Of a stretch of DNA of 64,000 nt, positions 1 to 8,936 are shown in pieces. This stretch comes from an uncultured Kordiimonas sp. (GTDB taxonomy: Bacteria > Pseudomonadota > Alphaproteobacteria > Sphingomonadales > Kordiimonadaceae), in contig CANNDZ010000001.1 of the NCBI GenBank assembly GCA_947503575.1, forward strand, positions 2,170,001 through 2,234,000, given 5' to 3'. The translations under genes were made by a program, and so were the position numbers. The notes under the pieces were generated by a model. It was not told where the DNA came from and searched no databases. It saw only the letters and a list, made by a program, of their open reading frames with translations. Each line of letters opens with the position of its first letter. The first letter of the stretch is position 1.

Positions 1-336
1 GCACAACCTCCATTGTACCGTCTTGCCAAGGGCGGTACCGTTTTTTACGCCCGTGATGACGCCCACAAAGACGAATTGATGGCGTCAGAGTTCAAAGGCA
101 AATCCAATGTGGAACTAAGCCGTTTTAAGGGTCTTGGCGAAATGCCCCCTGCCCAACTGAAAGAAACAACCATGGCACGCGCGAACCGGACCTTACTGCG
201 TGTTACTTTACCGCCTGAGTATACTGACCGCGCTCATGTTACATCGCTGGTTGATGACCTGATGGGGAAAAAGCCAGAAAAACGGTTTGAATTTATTCGC
301 GATAACGAGGCCGACCTGGAAGCCTTGGATATTTAA
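1..336 (+). CDS. parE: DNA topoisomerase IV subunit B, C-terminal end (5' partial)
   Basis: This is the last 111 codons of a type IIA topoisomerase B subunit that continues to the left of the window; the reading frame is open from base 1. The visible part is the end of the TOPRIM/tail region, with the conserved SRFKGLGEM and QLKETTM blocks and a C-terminal MGKKPEKRFEFI block. That last block is the ParE form rather than the GyrB form, so topoisomerase IV (chromosome decatenation, partner ParC) is preferred over gyrase. The protein ends in LEALDI before TAA, close to the normal ParE end. The 138 bases after it show no clear terminator. Confidence 0.9.
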   Translation, partial: AQPPLYRLAKGGTVFYARDDAHKDELMASEFKGKSNVELSRFKGLGEMPPAQLKETTMARANRTLLRVTLPPEYTDRAHVTSLVDDLMGKKPEKRFEFIRDNEADLEALDI

Positions 337-474
337 ACCTTAGTGTCACATAAATGCGGCATTTTTCAGCGTTTTTTGAAACCGCAACCTGTGTGACGGC
401 GCACAAGCGTTGACTTTGGGTCTGTCCCGCCTATCCTGCGCCCAAACTGTGCTGATTAACAATTGGGATACAAT

Positions 475-1875
475 ATGGGTTTCGAACTATTAGGTCTTAG
501 CGACGCAACATTAAAGGCAGTTGCCGACGCAGGCTATACGGAACCAACTCCCATCCAGGCACAAGCGGCCCCACAGGTTCTTATGGGACGGGATGTTTTA
601 GGTATTGCCCAAACGGGAACCGGTAAAACCGCCAGCTTTACCCTGCCGATGATTGATATTTTGGCTGAGGGCCGCGCCCGGGCGCGTATGCCCCGATCGC
701 TTATCCTTGAACCAACGCGCGAGCTGGCAGCACAGGTCGCTGAGAGCTTTGAGAAGTACGGGAAAAACCATAAGCTTTCGATGGCGTTATTGATTGGCGG
801 CGTTAACTTTGCTGATCAGGAAAAAGCGCTTGACCGGGGTGCCGATGTTTTGATCGCAACACCTGGCCGGTTACTGGATCATTTCGAGCGCGGTAAGTTG
901 CTATTGAACGGCATCGATATTCTGGTGATTGACGAAGCGGACCGCATGCTGGACATGGGCTTCATCCCCGATGTCGAAAAAATCTGCGAACGCATAACTA
1001 AGAAACACCAAACGCTGTTCTTCTCGGCGACAATGCCGCCAGCCATTCAGCGGTTGACCAAAAAGTTTCTGGATGACCCGAAAAAGATAGAAGTTTCCCG
1101 CCCGGCGACCGCAGGCACCAATATCAAGCAGCTTTTGATCGCTGTGGGCCCTCGCGACAAACGCAAAGCGTTGAGACAGCTTCTGCGCAGTGAAGACATC
1201 AAAAACGCAATAATTTTCTGTAACCGCAAGCGTGACGTTAAAGAAGTCTATGCCTCGCTCGGACGGCATGAATTCAGTGTTGGCCAGTTACACGGTGATA
1301 TGGAACAGCGGGAACGCATGGAAACGCTGCGCCAATTCAAAGAAAATGAAATTCAGTTACTGGTTGCGTCCGACGTGGCAGCGCGGGGCCTTGATGTGCC
1401 CGACGTCAGTCATGTATTTAACTTCGATGTTCCTGGGCATGCTGACGATTATGTCCATCGGATAGGCAGGACGGGTCGGGCGGGACGGTCGGGTACTGCG
1501 TATACCATAACGACCAAATCCAAGATCGATTCTAAGCTGGTTGATGCCATTCAGGCCCTGACGAAAACTGATTTGCCCATCGATACAGACTTTCATTTGG
1601 AGCGCGAATCGCGTCCAAAGAAAGCCGTTGCAAAAACCGATGGAGCCGCAGAGCAGACACAGCCAGAACCTGAAAGCCGCACTAGGGGGAAACAAGACCA
1701 CCGCCGTGATCGCAGCACCGAACGTAGTCCACGCGGCGATCGCCGCTGGCCCCGTGACCGTGGTGACAGAAACCTGAACATGGCACCCGACGACATGCCT
1801 AAGGAGCCGTTTGTCGGTATGGGCCCGCACGTCCCTGCTTTCCTGCTGCAAGACCCGACCAAAAAAGCCAAGTAG
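475..1875 (+). CDS. DEAD-box ATP-dependent RNA helicase, RhlE-like
   Basis: A 466-residue superfamily 2 RNA helicase that unwinds or remodels RNA with ATP. All core motifs are visible: Q motif (TEPTPIQ), Walker A (AQTGTGKT), PTRELA, TPGR, DEAD, SAT and HRIGRTGRAG. After the two RecA-like lobes (about residues 1-370) comes a basic, Arg-rich, low-complexity tail of about 90 residues typical of the RhlE group, likely RNA-binding. An in-frame TTG lies at 463, but the ATG at 475 starts directly at the family N-terminus (FELLGLS) and is preferred. It is a single transcription unit between parE and an enoyl-CoA hydratase gene. The subfamily name is inferred from the tail and motif spelling. Confidence 0.92.
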   Translation: MGFELLGLSDATLKAVADAGYTEPTPIQAQAAPQVLMGRDVLGIAQTGTGKTASFTLPMIDILAEGRARARMPRSLILEPTRELAAQVAESFEKYGKNHKLSMALLIGGVNFADQEKALDRGADVLIATPGRLLDHFERGKLLLNGIDILVIDEADRMLDMGFIPDVEKICERITKKHQTLFFSATMPPAIQRLTKKFLDDPKKIEVSRPATAGTNIKQLLIAVGPRDKRKALRQLLRSEDIKNAIIFCNRKRDVKEVYASLGRHEFSVGQLHGDMEQRERMETLRQFKENEIQLLVASDVAARGLDVPDVSHVFNFDVPGHADDYVHRIGRTGRAGRSGTAYTITTKSKIDSKLVDAIQALTKTDLPIDTDFHLERESRPKKAVAKTDGAAEQTQPEPESRTRGKQDHRRDRSTERSPRGDRRWPRDRGDRNLNMAPDDMPKEPFVGMGPHVPAFLLQDPTKKAK

Positions 1876-1951
1876 TTTCCAAAATATTTTGCAGCCTTGT
1901 CAGCGCACTGACCCAGTCTAGATTCACCTTCAAAGAACTGGAGTAAATGAT

Positions 1952-2743
1952 ATGGCCGACTACGAAAATATTCTGTTTTCCTTGGAAGATGGGCTTGCAA
2001 CGATCACCCTCAACAGACCCGAAAGCCTGAATGCGCTATCAAGCGGCCTGAAGGCTGACCTGTTGCACGCAGTAAGACGTGTTGGCCAGAAGGGAAGTGA
2101 TGCAAGAGCCCTTCTGATCACCGGAACAGGTCGGGCTTTTTGTGCCGGGGCAGACCTGATGGAAGGTAATATGGGCAGTGCCGATCGGGATTTGGGCAAA
2201 AGCCTAATTGATGACTATCATCCCATATTACTGGAACTCGCGGATTTGGATGTTCCTGTGTTATCTGCTGTGAACGGCGTTGCGGCTGGGGCTGGTATGT
2301 CAATTGCCATTTCTGCCGACATCGTAATAGCCGCCCATTCTGCTTATTTTCTGCAGGCTTTTGTAAACATTGGCCTTGTCCCCGATGCAGGCAGCACATT
2401 TTTACTGCCCCGGCTGGTAGGCTCTGCTCGTGCTCGTGCCATGATGATGCTGGGAGAGCGTATCCCGTCTGACAAGGCCTTGGAATGGGGGCTGATCTAC
2501 GAAGTTGTTGATGATGATATGATCCAGTTACGGGCAAAGGAACTGGGGCATCAATTGGCCAACGGACCAACAAGAGCATTGTCTGGTATCCGGCACCTGG
2601 TTTCCCAGTCTCAGAAGAATAACTATGCAGAGCAACTTCAGGCTGAGGCTGGTATGCAACGCCAGATGGGCGGTACAGAAGATGCCATTGAAGGGGTGAT
2701 GGCCTTTGTCCAAAAACGGAAGGCAGACTTCAAGGGAAAATAG
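1952..2743 (+). CDS. Enoyl-CoA hydratase/isomerase family protein, PaaG-like
   Basis: A 263-residue crotonase-fold protein. The CoA/oxyanion segment reads FCAGADL near residue 60, and the second oxyanion segment is NGVAAGAGM. The segment around residue 135 reads GLVPDAGSTFLLPRLVG, carrying an Asp where true hydratases have a catalytic Glu. This is the pattern of PaaG-type double-bond isomerases, so an isomerase acting on an acyl-CoA is at least as likely as a hydratase; the substrate cannot be read from sequence. The start has a good ribosome site (CTGGAG) about ten bases upstream of the ATG. It is not clearly in an operon with its neighbours. Confidence 0.85.
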   Translation: MADYENILFSLEDGLATITLNRPESLNALSSGLKADLLHAVRRVGQKGSDARALLITGTGRAFCAGADLMEGNMGSADRDLGKSLIDDYHPILLELADLDVPVLSAVNGVAAGAGMSIAISADIVIAAHSAYFLQAFVNIGLVPDAGSTFLLPRLVGSARARAMMMLGERIPSDKALEWGLIYEVVDDDMIQLRAKELGHQLANGPTRALSGIRHLVSQSQKNNYAEQLQAEAGMQRQMGGTEDAIEGVMAFVQKRKADFKGK

Positions 2744-2855
2744 AAACCAATGGCTTGATTTCCCGGTCCCCATGAAATAGCCACTTTTCATTTCCATCAA
2801 GTATGGGTAAACAAGGCTGACGCTTGGAACAAAGCGGCAACAAATGGGAGCGCTT

Positions 2856-3638
2856 GTGAGTAATCCGTTGGCCATCATCGGCCGAGTTTTTCTGAATTCT
2901 CTTGCGGAAATTGGACGGTTGTCGCAATTCGCTGCTGTCGCTGTAATCCACATTGTGCGACCACCGATTTATTGGCGGCTGGCGCTACAGCAAATGTGGC
3001 TTATTGGCTATAACAGCCTTCCCGTTGTTGGCCTGACCGCCCTGTTCACCGGTGCAGCGCTGGCGCAGCAAATTTTTGTCGGTGGTAGCAGGTTTAACGC
3101 GGAGTCTGTTGTGCCAGGCGTTGTCGTTATCGCCATTGTGCGCGAACTGGGGCCTGTCCTTGGTGGGTTGATGGTTGCGGGGCGCGTCTCATCCGCAATG
3201 GCTGCGGAATTGGGGACAATGCGTGTTACAGAGCAGATCGACGCCCTGACAACGCTTTCGACCGATCCCATCAATTACCTTGTTGTGCCACGCCTTTTAG
3301 CCGCTGTGGTTACCCTACCCTTGCTGGTATTGGTGGCCAATATCATTGGTGTTCTTGGCGGATTTGTAATTGGCACAGAAAGACTGGGCCTCAACGCCGG
3401 GAGTTATTTGCAGGTCACTATCGAGTTTCTCGAAAATGCTGACGTGGTGTCTTCTATGGTTAAGGCCGCTGTGTTTGGTTTCTTCATTGCTTTAATGGGC
3501 AGTTATCATGGCTATAACAGCCGGGGGGGCGCACAAGGCGTTGGCAAGGCAACTACCAATGCCGTTGTTTCCGCATTTATTCTCATTCTACTGGCCAACC
3601 TGATCATTACTGTCATTGTGTTTGGAGACCAGGCATGA
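2856..3638 (+). CDS. mlaE: MlaE-type ABC transporter permease (phospholipid/retrograde lipid transport)
   Basis: About 260 residues; inner-membrane permease of the Mla-like lipid ABC transporter, with five to six hydrophobic segments and the conserved centre running through IVRELGPVLGGLMVAGR and AAELGTM. It pairs with the ATPase encoded next, whose ATG overlaps this stop codon (ATGA). Start choice: a GTG at 2856 sits six bases after a GGGAG ribosome site; an in-frame ATG at 2844 lacks one and would add four residues. The substrate-binding partner MlaD is not in this window. The role in keeping outer-membrane lipid asymmetry is family knowledge, not shown here. Confidence 0.9.
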   Translation: MSNPLAIIGRVFLNSLAEIGRLSQFAAVAVIHIVRPPIYWRLALQQMWLIGYNSLPVVGLTALFTGAALAQQIFVGGSRFNAESVVPGVVVIAIVRELGPVLGGLMVAGRVSSAMAAELGTMRVTEQIDALTTLSTDPINYLVVPRLLAAVVTLPLLVLVANIIGVLGGFVIGTERLGLNAGSYLQVTIEFLENADVVSSMVKAAVFGFFIALMGSYHGYNSRGGAQGVGKATTNAVVSAFILILLANLIITVIVFGDQA

Positions 3639-4411
3639 GCACTACCCCAATGATAGAAATGTCCGGCGTGACCAAGGCTTTTGGCGCTAAACAGGTTTTG
3701 CGTGGCGTCGATCTAAGCATTCCAAGAGGTAAGTCGCTGGTGATTATTGGCGGCTCGGGGACCGGCAAATCCGTTACGCTCAAATGCATTCTAGGCCTGC
3801 TCAAGCCCGACGCTGGGTCTATTAAGGTCGACGGTGTTGAAGTCACAAAACTCTCTGCCCGCCAACGCAAAAAGACCTTGTCTATGTTTGGCATGCTGTT
3901 TCAGGGCGCGGCTTTGTTTGACAGCCTGCCAGTATGGAAAAACGTCGCGTTTGGCCTTATTCAAGGTCGGGGCATGAAGCAGACTGACGCAAAAGAGATC
4001 GCATTGGAAAAATTGCGCCGTGTCGGCTTAACGCCTGATGTTGGTGACCTTTCACCATCAGAACTGTCTGGCGGCATGCAAAAGCGGGTTGGCCTTGCCC
4101 GCGCAATCGCCAGCGAGCCGGACATCATCTTTTTTGATGAACCCACCACGGGCCTCGATCCGATTATGGCAGATGTCATTAACGATCTGATTGTTGAATG
4201 TGTTCAGGATCTGGGCGCAACAACGCTTTCGATCACTCACGATATGGCCAGTGCGCGTAAAATCGCGGACCGGATTGCTATGATTTATGAAGGGCGTATC
4301 ATTTGGGAAGGCGACAAGGACACCATTGATATCTCTGGCAACGACTATGTTGATCAATTTATCCATGGGCGCGCGCATGGTCCCATTGAAATGCAGATTC
4401 TGAAACCATAA
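3635..4411 (+). CDS. mlaF: ABC transporter ATP-binding protein of the Mla lipid system
   Basis: A 258-residue cytoplasmic ATPase partner of the MlaE permease. Walker A is GGSGTGKS near residue 38, the signature is LSGGMQKRVGLARAI, Walker B is IIFFDEPTTGLDP, and the switch His lies in ITHDM. The GMQKR spelling of the signature region is typical of MlaF/Ttg2A-type ATPases. Its start overlaps mlaE by four bases, and its stop shares one base with the radA start, so mlaE-mlaF-radA are probably cotranscribed and translationally coupled. Confidence 0.92.
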   Translation: MSTTPMIEMSGVTKAFGAKQVLRGVDLSIPRGKSLVIIGGSGTGKSVTLKCILGLLKPDAGSIKVDGVEVTKLSARQRKKTLSMFGMLFQGAALFDSLPVWKNVAFGLIQGRGMKQTDAKEIALEKLRRVGLTPDVGDLSPSELSGGMQKRVGLARAIASEPDIIFFDEPTTGLDPIMADVINDLIVECVQDLGATTLSITHDMASARKIADRIAMIYEGRIIWEGDKDTIDISGNDYVDQFIHGRAHGPIEMQILKP

Positions 4412-5775
4412 TGGCCCGTACCCAAAAATCCTTTGCTTGTGGTGCTTGCGGCGCTGTTTACACCAAATGGCAAGGCAAATGTGACGATTGCGGCGAATGG
4501 AACACCATTTCGGAACAAGCTGCCTCTGTTTCGGGTGCGCCGAAGGGCTTGAGCCAAAAAAAGGGACGCGCCGTTTCCCTCGTCTCGCTTGATGAACCGA
4601 TTGAAGAAGCCCCCAGGCTTCTATCAGGCATCTCAGAGCTTGATAGAGCTCTGGGCGGTGGTCTGGTACCCGGCAGTGCCATCCTGATAGGCGGTGACCC
4701 AGGTATTGGCAAGTCCACCTTGTTGCTTCAAGCCATGGGCGCGTTTGCCCTTAAAGGTGAAGACTGCGTCTATATTTCCGGGGAAGAAGCGACAGCCCAG
4801 ATACAGATGCGGGCCAACCGTTTGGGCCTAAAGGGCGCGCCCCTCAAACTTGGATGCGAAACAAGCCTGCGTAATATCCTGACAACGCTGGATGAAGGCC
4901 CCGCCCCCAAAGCTGTCGTAATCGATTCCATTCAAACCCTGTTTGCGGATCATGTGGAATCAGCCCCCGGCACGGTAAGCCAGGTCCGCGTTTGCGCCCA
5001 TGAACTCATTAATTATGCAAAGCGGCGTGGCACTGTCGTCCTTTTGGTTGGTCATGTCACCAAAGATGGTCAGATCGCTGGTCCTCGCGTCCTGGAGCAC
5101 ATGGTTGATACCGTGCTCTATTTTGAAGGGGACCGGGGCCATCAATTCAGAATTTTGCGGGCTGTCAAAAACCGGTTTGGCGGCACCGACGAAATTGGTG
5201 TGTTTGAAATGACCGGCAAGGGGCTGAGAGAAGTCACCAACCCCTCAGAGCTGTTTTTGGCGGACCATAACATCCGGGAACCTGGCACATGTGTCTTCGC
5301 CGGCATCGAAGGATCAAGGCCTCTTCTCGTTGAAATTCAAGCACTTGTAGCCCGTTCTTCAGCTGCCAATCCAAGGCGCGCTGTTGTTGGCTGGGATTCT
5401 GGTCGCCTTGCTATGGTCCTTGCTGTGCTGGACGCCCGTGCAGGTCTGGGGCTAAGTGGCTGCGACGTTTATCTTAATGTTGCGGGTGGTCTAAAAATAT
5501 CAGAGCCTGCGGCAGACCTCGCCGTGGCGGCAGCGCTGATTTCCAGTCTGTCACAAACCGCACTGCCCGATGAAACGGTCGTCTTTGGCGAAATAAGCCT
5601 GTCGGGTGACGTGCGCAGTGTTTCCCAAAGCGATAACCGCCTAAAAGAAGCCGCAAAGCTTGGCTTCAGTCGTGCTATCATGCCAAAAAGCAAAAAAGCG
5701 GGAAAATCTGAAATGCAACAGCAGTCCGTTTCCCGTATTGGCGACCTTGTCAGCCAGTTTTTCCCGGAAGGCTGA
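4411..5775 (+). CDS. radA: DNA repair protein RadA
   Basis: A 454-residue RecA-related branch-migration ATPase used in recombinational repair. Visible parts in order: an N-terminal four-cysteine zinc finger (CGACG then CDDCGEW), a RecA core with Walker A GGDPGIGKST near residue 95, the RadA-specific KNRFG motif in the middle, and a C-terminal Lon-protease-like domain from about residue 280. The length is normal. It starts on the last base of the mlaF stop codon, so it is coupled to the lipid transporter genes by position, not by function. Confidence 0.95.
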   Translation: MARTQKSFACGACGAVYTKWQGKCDDCGEWNTISEQAASVSGAPKGLSQKKGRAVSLVSLDEPIEEAPRLLSGISELDRALGGGLVPGSAILIGGDPGIGKSTLLLQAMGAFALKGEDCVYISGEEATAQIQMRANRLGLKGAPLKLGCETSLRNILTTLDEGPAPKAVVIDSIQTLFADHVESAPGTVSQVRVCAHELINYAKRRGTVVLLVGHVTKDGQIAGPRVLEHMVDTVLYFEGDRGHQFRILRAVKNRFGGTDEIGVFEMTGKGLREVTNPSELFLADHNIREPGTCVFAGIEGSRPLLVEIQALVARSSAANPRRAVVGWDSGRLAMVLAVLDARAGLGLSGCDVYLNVAGGLKISEPAADLAVAAALISSLSQTALPDETVVFGEISLSGDVRSVSQSDNRLKEAAKLGFSRAIMPKSKKAGKSEMQQQSVSRIGDLVSQFFPEG

Positions 5776-5831
5776 CTTGTTAAACCGCCAACACGGCAAA
5801 TGACTAACCTGGCACTGACGGAGGAAAAAAC

Positions 5832-6488
5832 ATGGATGCCACCACGCTAACAGTTTTTGATATCGCCGTTCTTTTGTTCGTTGGCATCTCGATCGTTCTC
5901 GCCTTCAGTCGCGGGTTTGCCACTGTTGCCCTTAGCCTTGTGGCCTGGGTAGCAACGATATTCGCCGTTGTTTTTGCCGGGGAACTGATCACACCTTACC
6001 TGCGGCCCTATGTTGAACCCGAATGGCTTGCCGACACTCTTACTTATGCTGGCTTGTTCATCGGTGGTTTGTTTGTCCTTAAGTGGCTGGCGGGTCTTAT
6101 TGGCGGTGCCATCAAAAACAGCCCTGTCGGCTTCCTTGACCGCTCGCTTGGTGCCTTGTTTGGCCTGCTACGTGGCATAGTGCTCGTGTCAGCACTTTAT
6201 TTTGGGTTCACTAAGTTGGTGCCAGGCGACGAACCAGTGTGGATCGAAAAGGCACAGACACGCCCTCTCGTGGCCTGGGGGTCCGAAATGCTGGCTTCCG
6301 TTGTTGGTGGTGCCCTTGGCGAAGATCGCGGTGATTTTGGTGCCGACTATCTGGAGCGGGCCAAAGAAGCAGCAGCGAGCCAGTTTATCGACGAAGCCAG
6401 TGAAGAACTGGCTGGCAAATACGGCGAAGAAATGCGTCAAAAATTTGATGACCTTGTCGGAGAAGCCGAAAAAGACGACGAAACCTAA
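5832..6488 (+). CDS. cvpA: CvpA family membrane protein
   Basis: A 218-residue protein with four predicted transmembrane segments in the first 130 residues and a hydrophilic, acidic C-terminal tail. The family is named from colicin V production in E. coli, is often upstream of purF, and has been linked to envelope homeostasis; its molecular activity is not established. The start ATG has a strong ribosome site (GGAGGAAA) and lies 56 bases after radA. Its position directly before purF matches the arrangement in many proteobacteria. Confidence 0.88.
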   Translation: MDATTLTVFDIAVLLFVGISIVLAFSRGFATVALSLVAWVATIFAVVFAGELITPYLRPYVEPEWLADTLTYAGLFIGGLFVLKWLAGLIGGAIKNSPVGFLDRSLGALFGLLRGIVLVSALYFGFTKLVPGDEPVWIEKAQTRPLVAWGSEMLASVVGGALGEDRGDFGADYLERAKEAAASQFIDEASEELAGKYGEEMRQKFDDLVGEAEKDDET

Positions 6489-6625
6489 GCATCTTTCCAC
6501 CAGTATATTTTTATAAACTATTCCTATGCACCGTGGCGCTTTAGCGATATACGAAAAGGGATTTGGCAACGCCGCACCGTGAAGCCTGTCCCCTTCAATG
6601 GTGCCGACTGATCGAGGTTACATTC

Positions 6626-8104
6626 ATGGCCGACGCTTCACCATTTCCTTCGCATCCATTTGACGATGACAAATTGCGGGAGGAATGCGGTGTATTCGGC
6701 ATTTTTGGTAGCCAAGATGCCACTGCTCACACGGCATTGGGGCTTCATGCGCTGCAACATCGCGGGCAAGAAGCCGCAGGCATTACAGCCTTTGATGGCA
6801 ACGAATTTCACACAAAGCGTGTGCTGGGGCATGTGGCGGACAACTTCACCAATCAGTCCGTTATCGATAGCTTGCCCGGGCATACGGCCATTGGCCATGT
6901 ACGGTACTCGACAACAGGTGATACAGTACTGCGCAATTGTCAGCCTCTGTTTGCTGAATTTGCGTCGGGCGGGTTTGCTGTGGCGCACAACGGTAACCTC
7001 ACTAATGCAGCCCATGTCAGAAAATCGCTGGTGCAGCGAGGGTCGATTTTCCAGTCAACATCAGACACCGAAGTTATCATCCACCTCATCGCCACCAGCC
7101 GGTTCAGAACCCTGATGGAACGCATTATTGATACACTGCGTCAACTGGAGGGTGCCTACTCTCTGGTTGCCCTTACCCGGGAGGGATTAATTGGTGTGCG
7201 CGATCCGCTGGGCGTTAGGCCACTGGTATTGGGGAAGCTTGATAAGTCTTATATCATGTGTTCGGAAACCTGCGCTCTCGACATTATTGGTGCTGAATAT
7301 GTTCGCGACGTAGAGCCTGGAGAATTGATCGTCATCACCGACGAAGGCATCCAGTCTTCCAAACCATTCCCTGAAGAAAAAGCCCGACCCTGTATTTTTG
7401 AGCATGTCTATTTTGCACGTCCTGACAGCTATATGAACAGCATGAGTGTTTATGAGGTACGCAAACGGATTGGTGCCGAATTGGCACGTGAAAACAGCAT
7501 AGAAGCAGACTTGGTGATCCCCGTGCCTGACTCAGGTACACCAGCCGCGATTGGATACGCGCAAGAATCCGGTATTCCTTTTGAACTTGGCATCATCCGC
7601 AACCATTATGTCGGGCGCACTTTTATTGAGCCAAGCGACCAAATCAGACATTTTGGCGTGAAGTTAAAACACAATGCCAACCGTTGGCACATTGAAGGCA
7701 AGCGCATCATTTTGGTGGACGATTCGATTGTTCGCGGAACCACCTCCATGAAAATTGTTACCATGATGCGCGAAGCTGGGGCCCGTGAAGTTCATATGCG
7801 CATTGCATCGCCCCCAACGGCGCATAGCTGCTTTTACGGCGTTGATACGCCAGAACGTGGCAAACTTTTGGCGGCCCGCATGAATGTTGACGCAATGCGT
7901 GAACATATTAATGCAGATAGTCTGTCCTTCCTGTCGATTGACGGCCTTTACCGTGCAGTTAATCAACCAAAGGGCCGGGATAACAATACACCCGCCTACT
8001 GTGATGCGTGTTTTACCGGTGACTATCCGACTTTTTTAACGGATCAATCTGAAGACGATCAAAAGTCACCGCAACTTGATATGATCACCCCCATAAGCGC
8101 CTGA
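6626..8104 (+). CDS. purF: Amidophosphoribosyltransferase
   Basis: A 492-residue enzyme for the first step of purine synthesis: PRPP plus glutamine gives phosphoribosylamine. An N-terminal Ntn glutaminase domain has its nucleophile Cys in EECGVFG after a short propeptide. A C-terminal phosphoribosyltransferase domain has the PRPP loop ILVDDSIVRGTT. Four cysteines matching the B. subtilis-type iron-sulfur ligands are present (RPCIFEH, SCFYG, and CDACFTG near the C-terminus), so this is probably the [4Fe-4S], propeptide-processed class. Start: an upstream in-frame TTG is unlikely; the ATG at 6626 has a GAGG site and gives the family N-terminus. Confidence 0.96.
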   Translation: MADASPFPSHPFDDDKLREECGVFGIFGSQDATAHTALGLHALQHRGQEAAGITAFDGNEFHTKRVLGHVADNFTNQSVIDSLPGHTAIGHVRYSTTGDTVLRNCQPLFAEFASGGFAVAHNGNLTNAAHVRKSLVQRGSIFQSTSDTEVIIHLIATSRFRTLMERIIDTLRQLEGAYSLVALTREGLIGVRDPLGVRPLVLGKLDKSYIMCSETCALDIIGAEYVRDVEPGELIVITDEGIQSSKPFPEEKARPCIFEHVYFARPDSYMNSMSVYEVRKRIGAELARENSIEADLVIPVPDSGTPAAIGYAQESGIPFELGIIRNHYVGRTFIEPSDQIRHFGVKLKHNANRWHIEGKRIILVDDSIVRGTTSMKIVTMMREAGAREVHMRIASPPTAHSCFYGVDTPERGKLLAARMNVDAMREHINADSLSFLSIDGLYRAVNQPKGRDNNTPAYCDACFTGDYPTFLTDQSEDDQKSPQLDMITPISA

Positions 8105-8119
8105 ACGGAGTTTACTGAC

Positions 8120-8857
8120 ATGACTAAACAGTTGGAAGGGCGTCTCGCCCTGGTTACGGGTGCATCACGTGGTATTGGTCGTGCCGTTGCTTTGGCTCTT
8201 GCCAAAGAAGGTGCAGATATCATTGCCGTTGCACGCCCACGATCACAGGCGGCTCTGGAAAGTCTGGATGATGAGATTAAGGCACTTGGCCAAAATTGTA
8301 CCCTGGTGCCGTTTGACTTAAAGGATGGCGATGCAATCGACCGTTTGGGCGCGTCCATTTATGAACGGTGGGGCAAACTTGATATTTTTGTTGGTAATGC
8401 CGCTATTCTGGGGCCGTTGTCGCCGCTAGGCCATATCGCCCCAAAGGATTTTCAGGAACTGCTTGATATAAATGTTACAGCTAACTTCCGCATCATGCGC
8501 TCTCTTGATCCGCTTTTGAAAAAAAGCGACGCAGGCCGCGTTATCATTGTGTCATCCGGTAGCAATGGAAAAGCCAAAGCTTTTTGGGGCGGATATATGA
8601 TGAGCAAAGCTGCCGTCGAAAATCTGGCACTGACCTACGCAAACGAAAACCTGCAAAATGCAATTAAATCCAATGTGATTAACCCTGGGCCAATACGCAC
8701 CAGTATGCGGGCAAAAGCTGTTCCGGGAGAAGACGCAGCCTCTCTCCCTGCCCCTGAAGACATTGCAAAACTTTTTGTTGAACTTGCCTCTCCGGCGTGC
8801 CGCCATAACGGGGAAGTGATAAACTTCTATGACTGGGCGGGGCTTACACTGCCTTGA
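8120..8857 (+). CDS. Short-chain dehydrogenase/reductase (SDR)
   Basis: A 245-residue classical SDR. The N-terminal nucleotide-binding motif is TGASRGIG, the structural motif is NAAILG near residue 94, and the catalytic triad is Ser in VSSGS with Tyr and Lys in YMMSK near residue 160. It probably oxidises or reduces a carbonyl/alcohol with NAD(P)(H); the substrate is unknown. It follows purF by 15 bases with its own ribosome site (CGGAG), and an SDR after purF is a recurring alphaproteobacterial arrangement, so cotranscription is likely. Confidence 0.88.
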   Translation: MTKQLEGRLALVTGASRGIGRAVALALAKEGADIIAVARPRSQAALESLDDEIKALGQNCTLVPFDLKDGDAIDRLGASIYERWGKLDIFVGNAAILGPLSPLGHIAPKDFQELLDINVTANFRIMRSLDPLLKKSDAGRVIIVSSGSNGKAKAFWGGYMMSKAAVENLALTYANENLQNAIKSNVINPGPIRTSMRAKAVPGEDAASLPAPEDIAKLFVELASPACRHNGEVINFYDWAGLTLP

Positions 8858-8890
8858 CTGATCGAACATTGACGCGCAGCATACCCACAA

Positions 8891-8917
8891 GGGGAAACTA
8901 ATGGCTGATATTTCCCC
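8891..8917 (+). other. Perfect 7-bp inverted repeat enclosing a six-codon mini-ORF
   Basis: GGGGAAA and TTTCCCC flank a 13-base loop between the SDR and the amidohydrolase gene. There is no T-run after it, so a classical terminator is unlikely. A six-codon reading frame (ATG at 8901, TAG ending at 8921) begins in the loop, with the left arm acting as a purine-rich ribosome-site look-alike. It may be an RNA hairpin in the leader of the next gene, or chance. Confidence 0.35.
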
Positions 8918-8936
8918 ATAGTCAGGGGTGTATCAG

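Noticed and set aside
337-400. Terminator after parE
   Set aside because: Only a short AAATGC/GCATTT palindrome with almost no loop and long-range weak pairing; no stable hairpin with a T-run.
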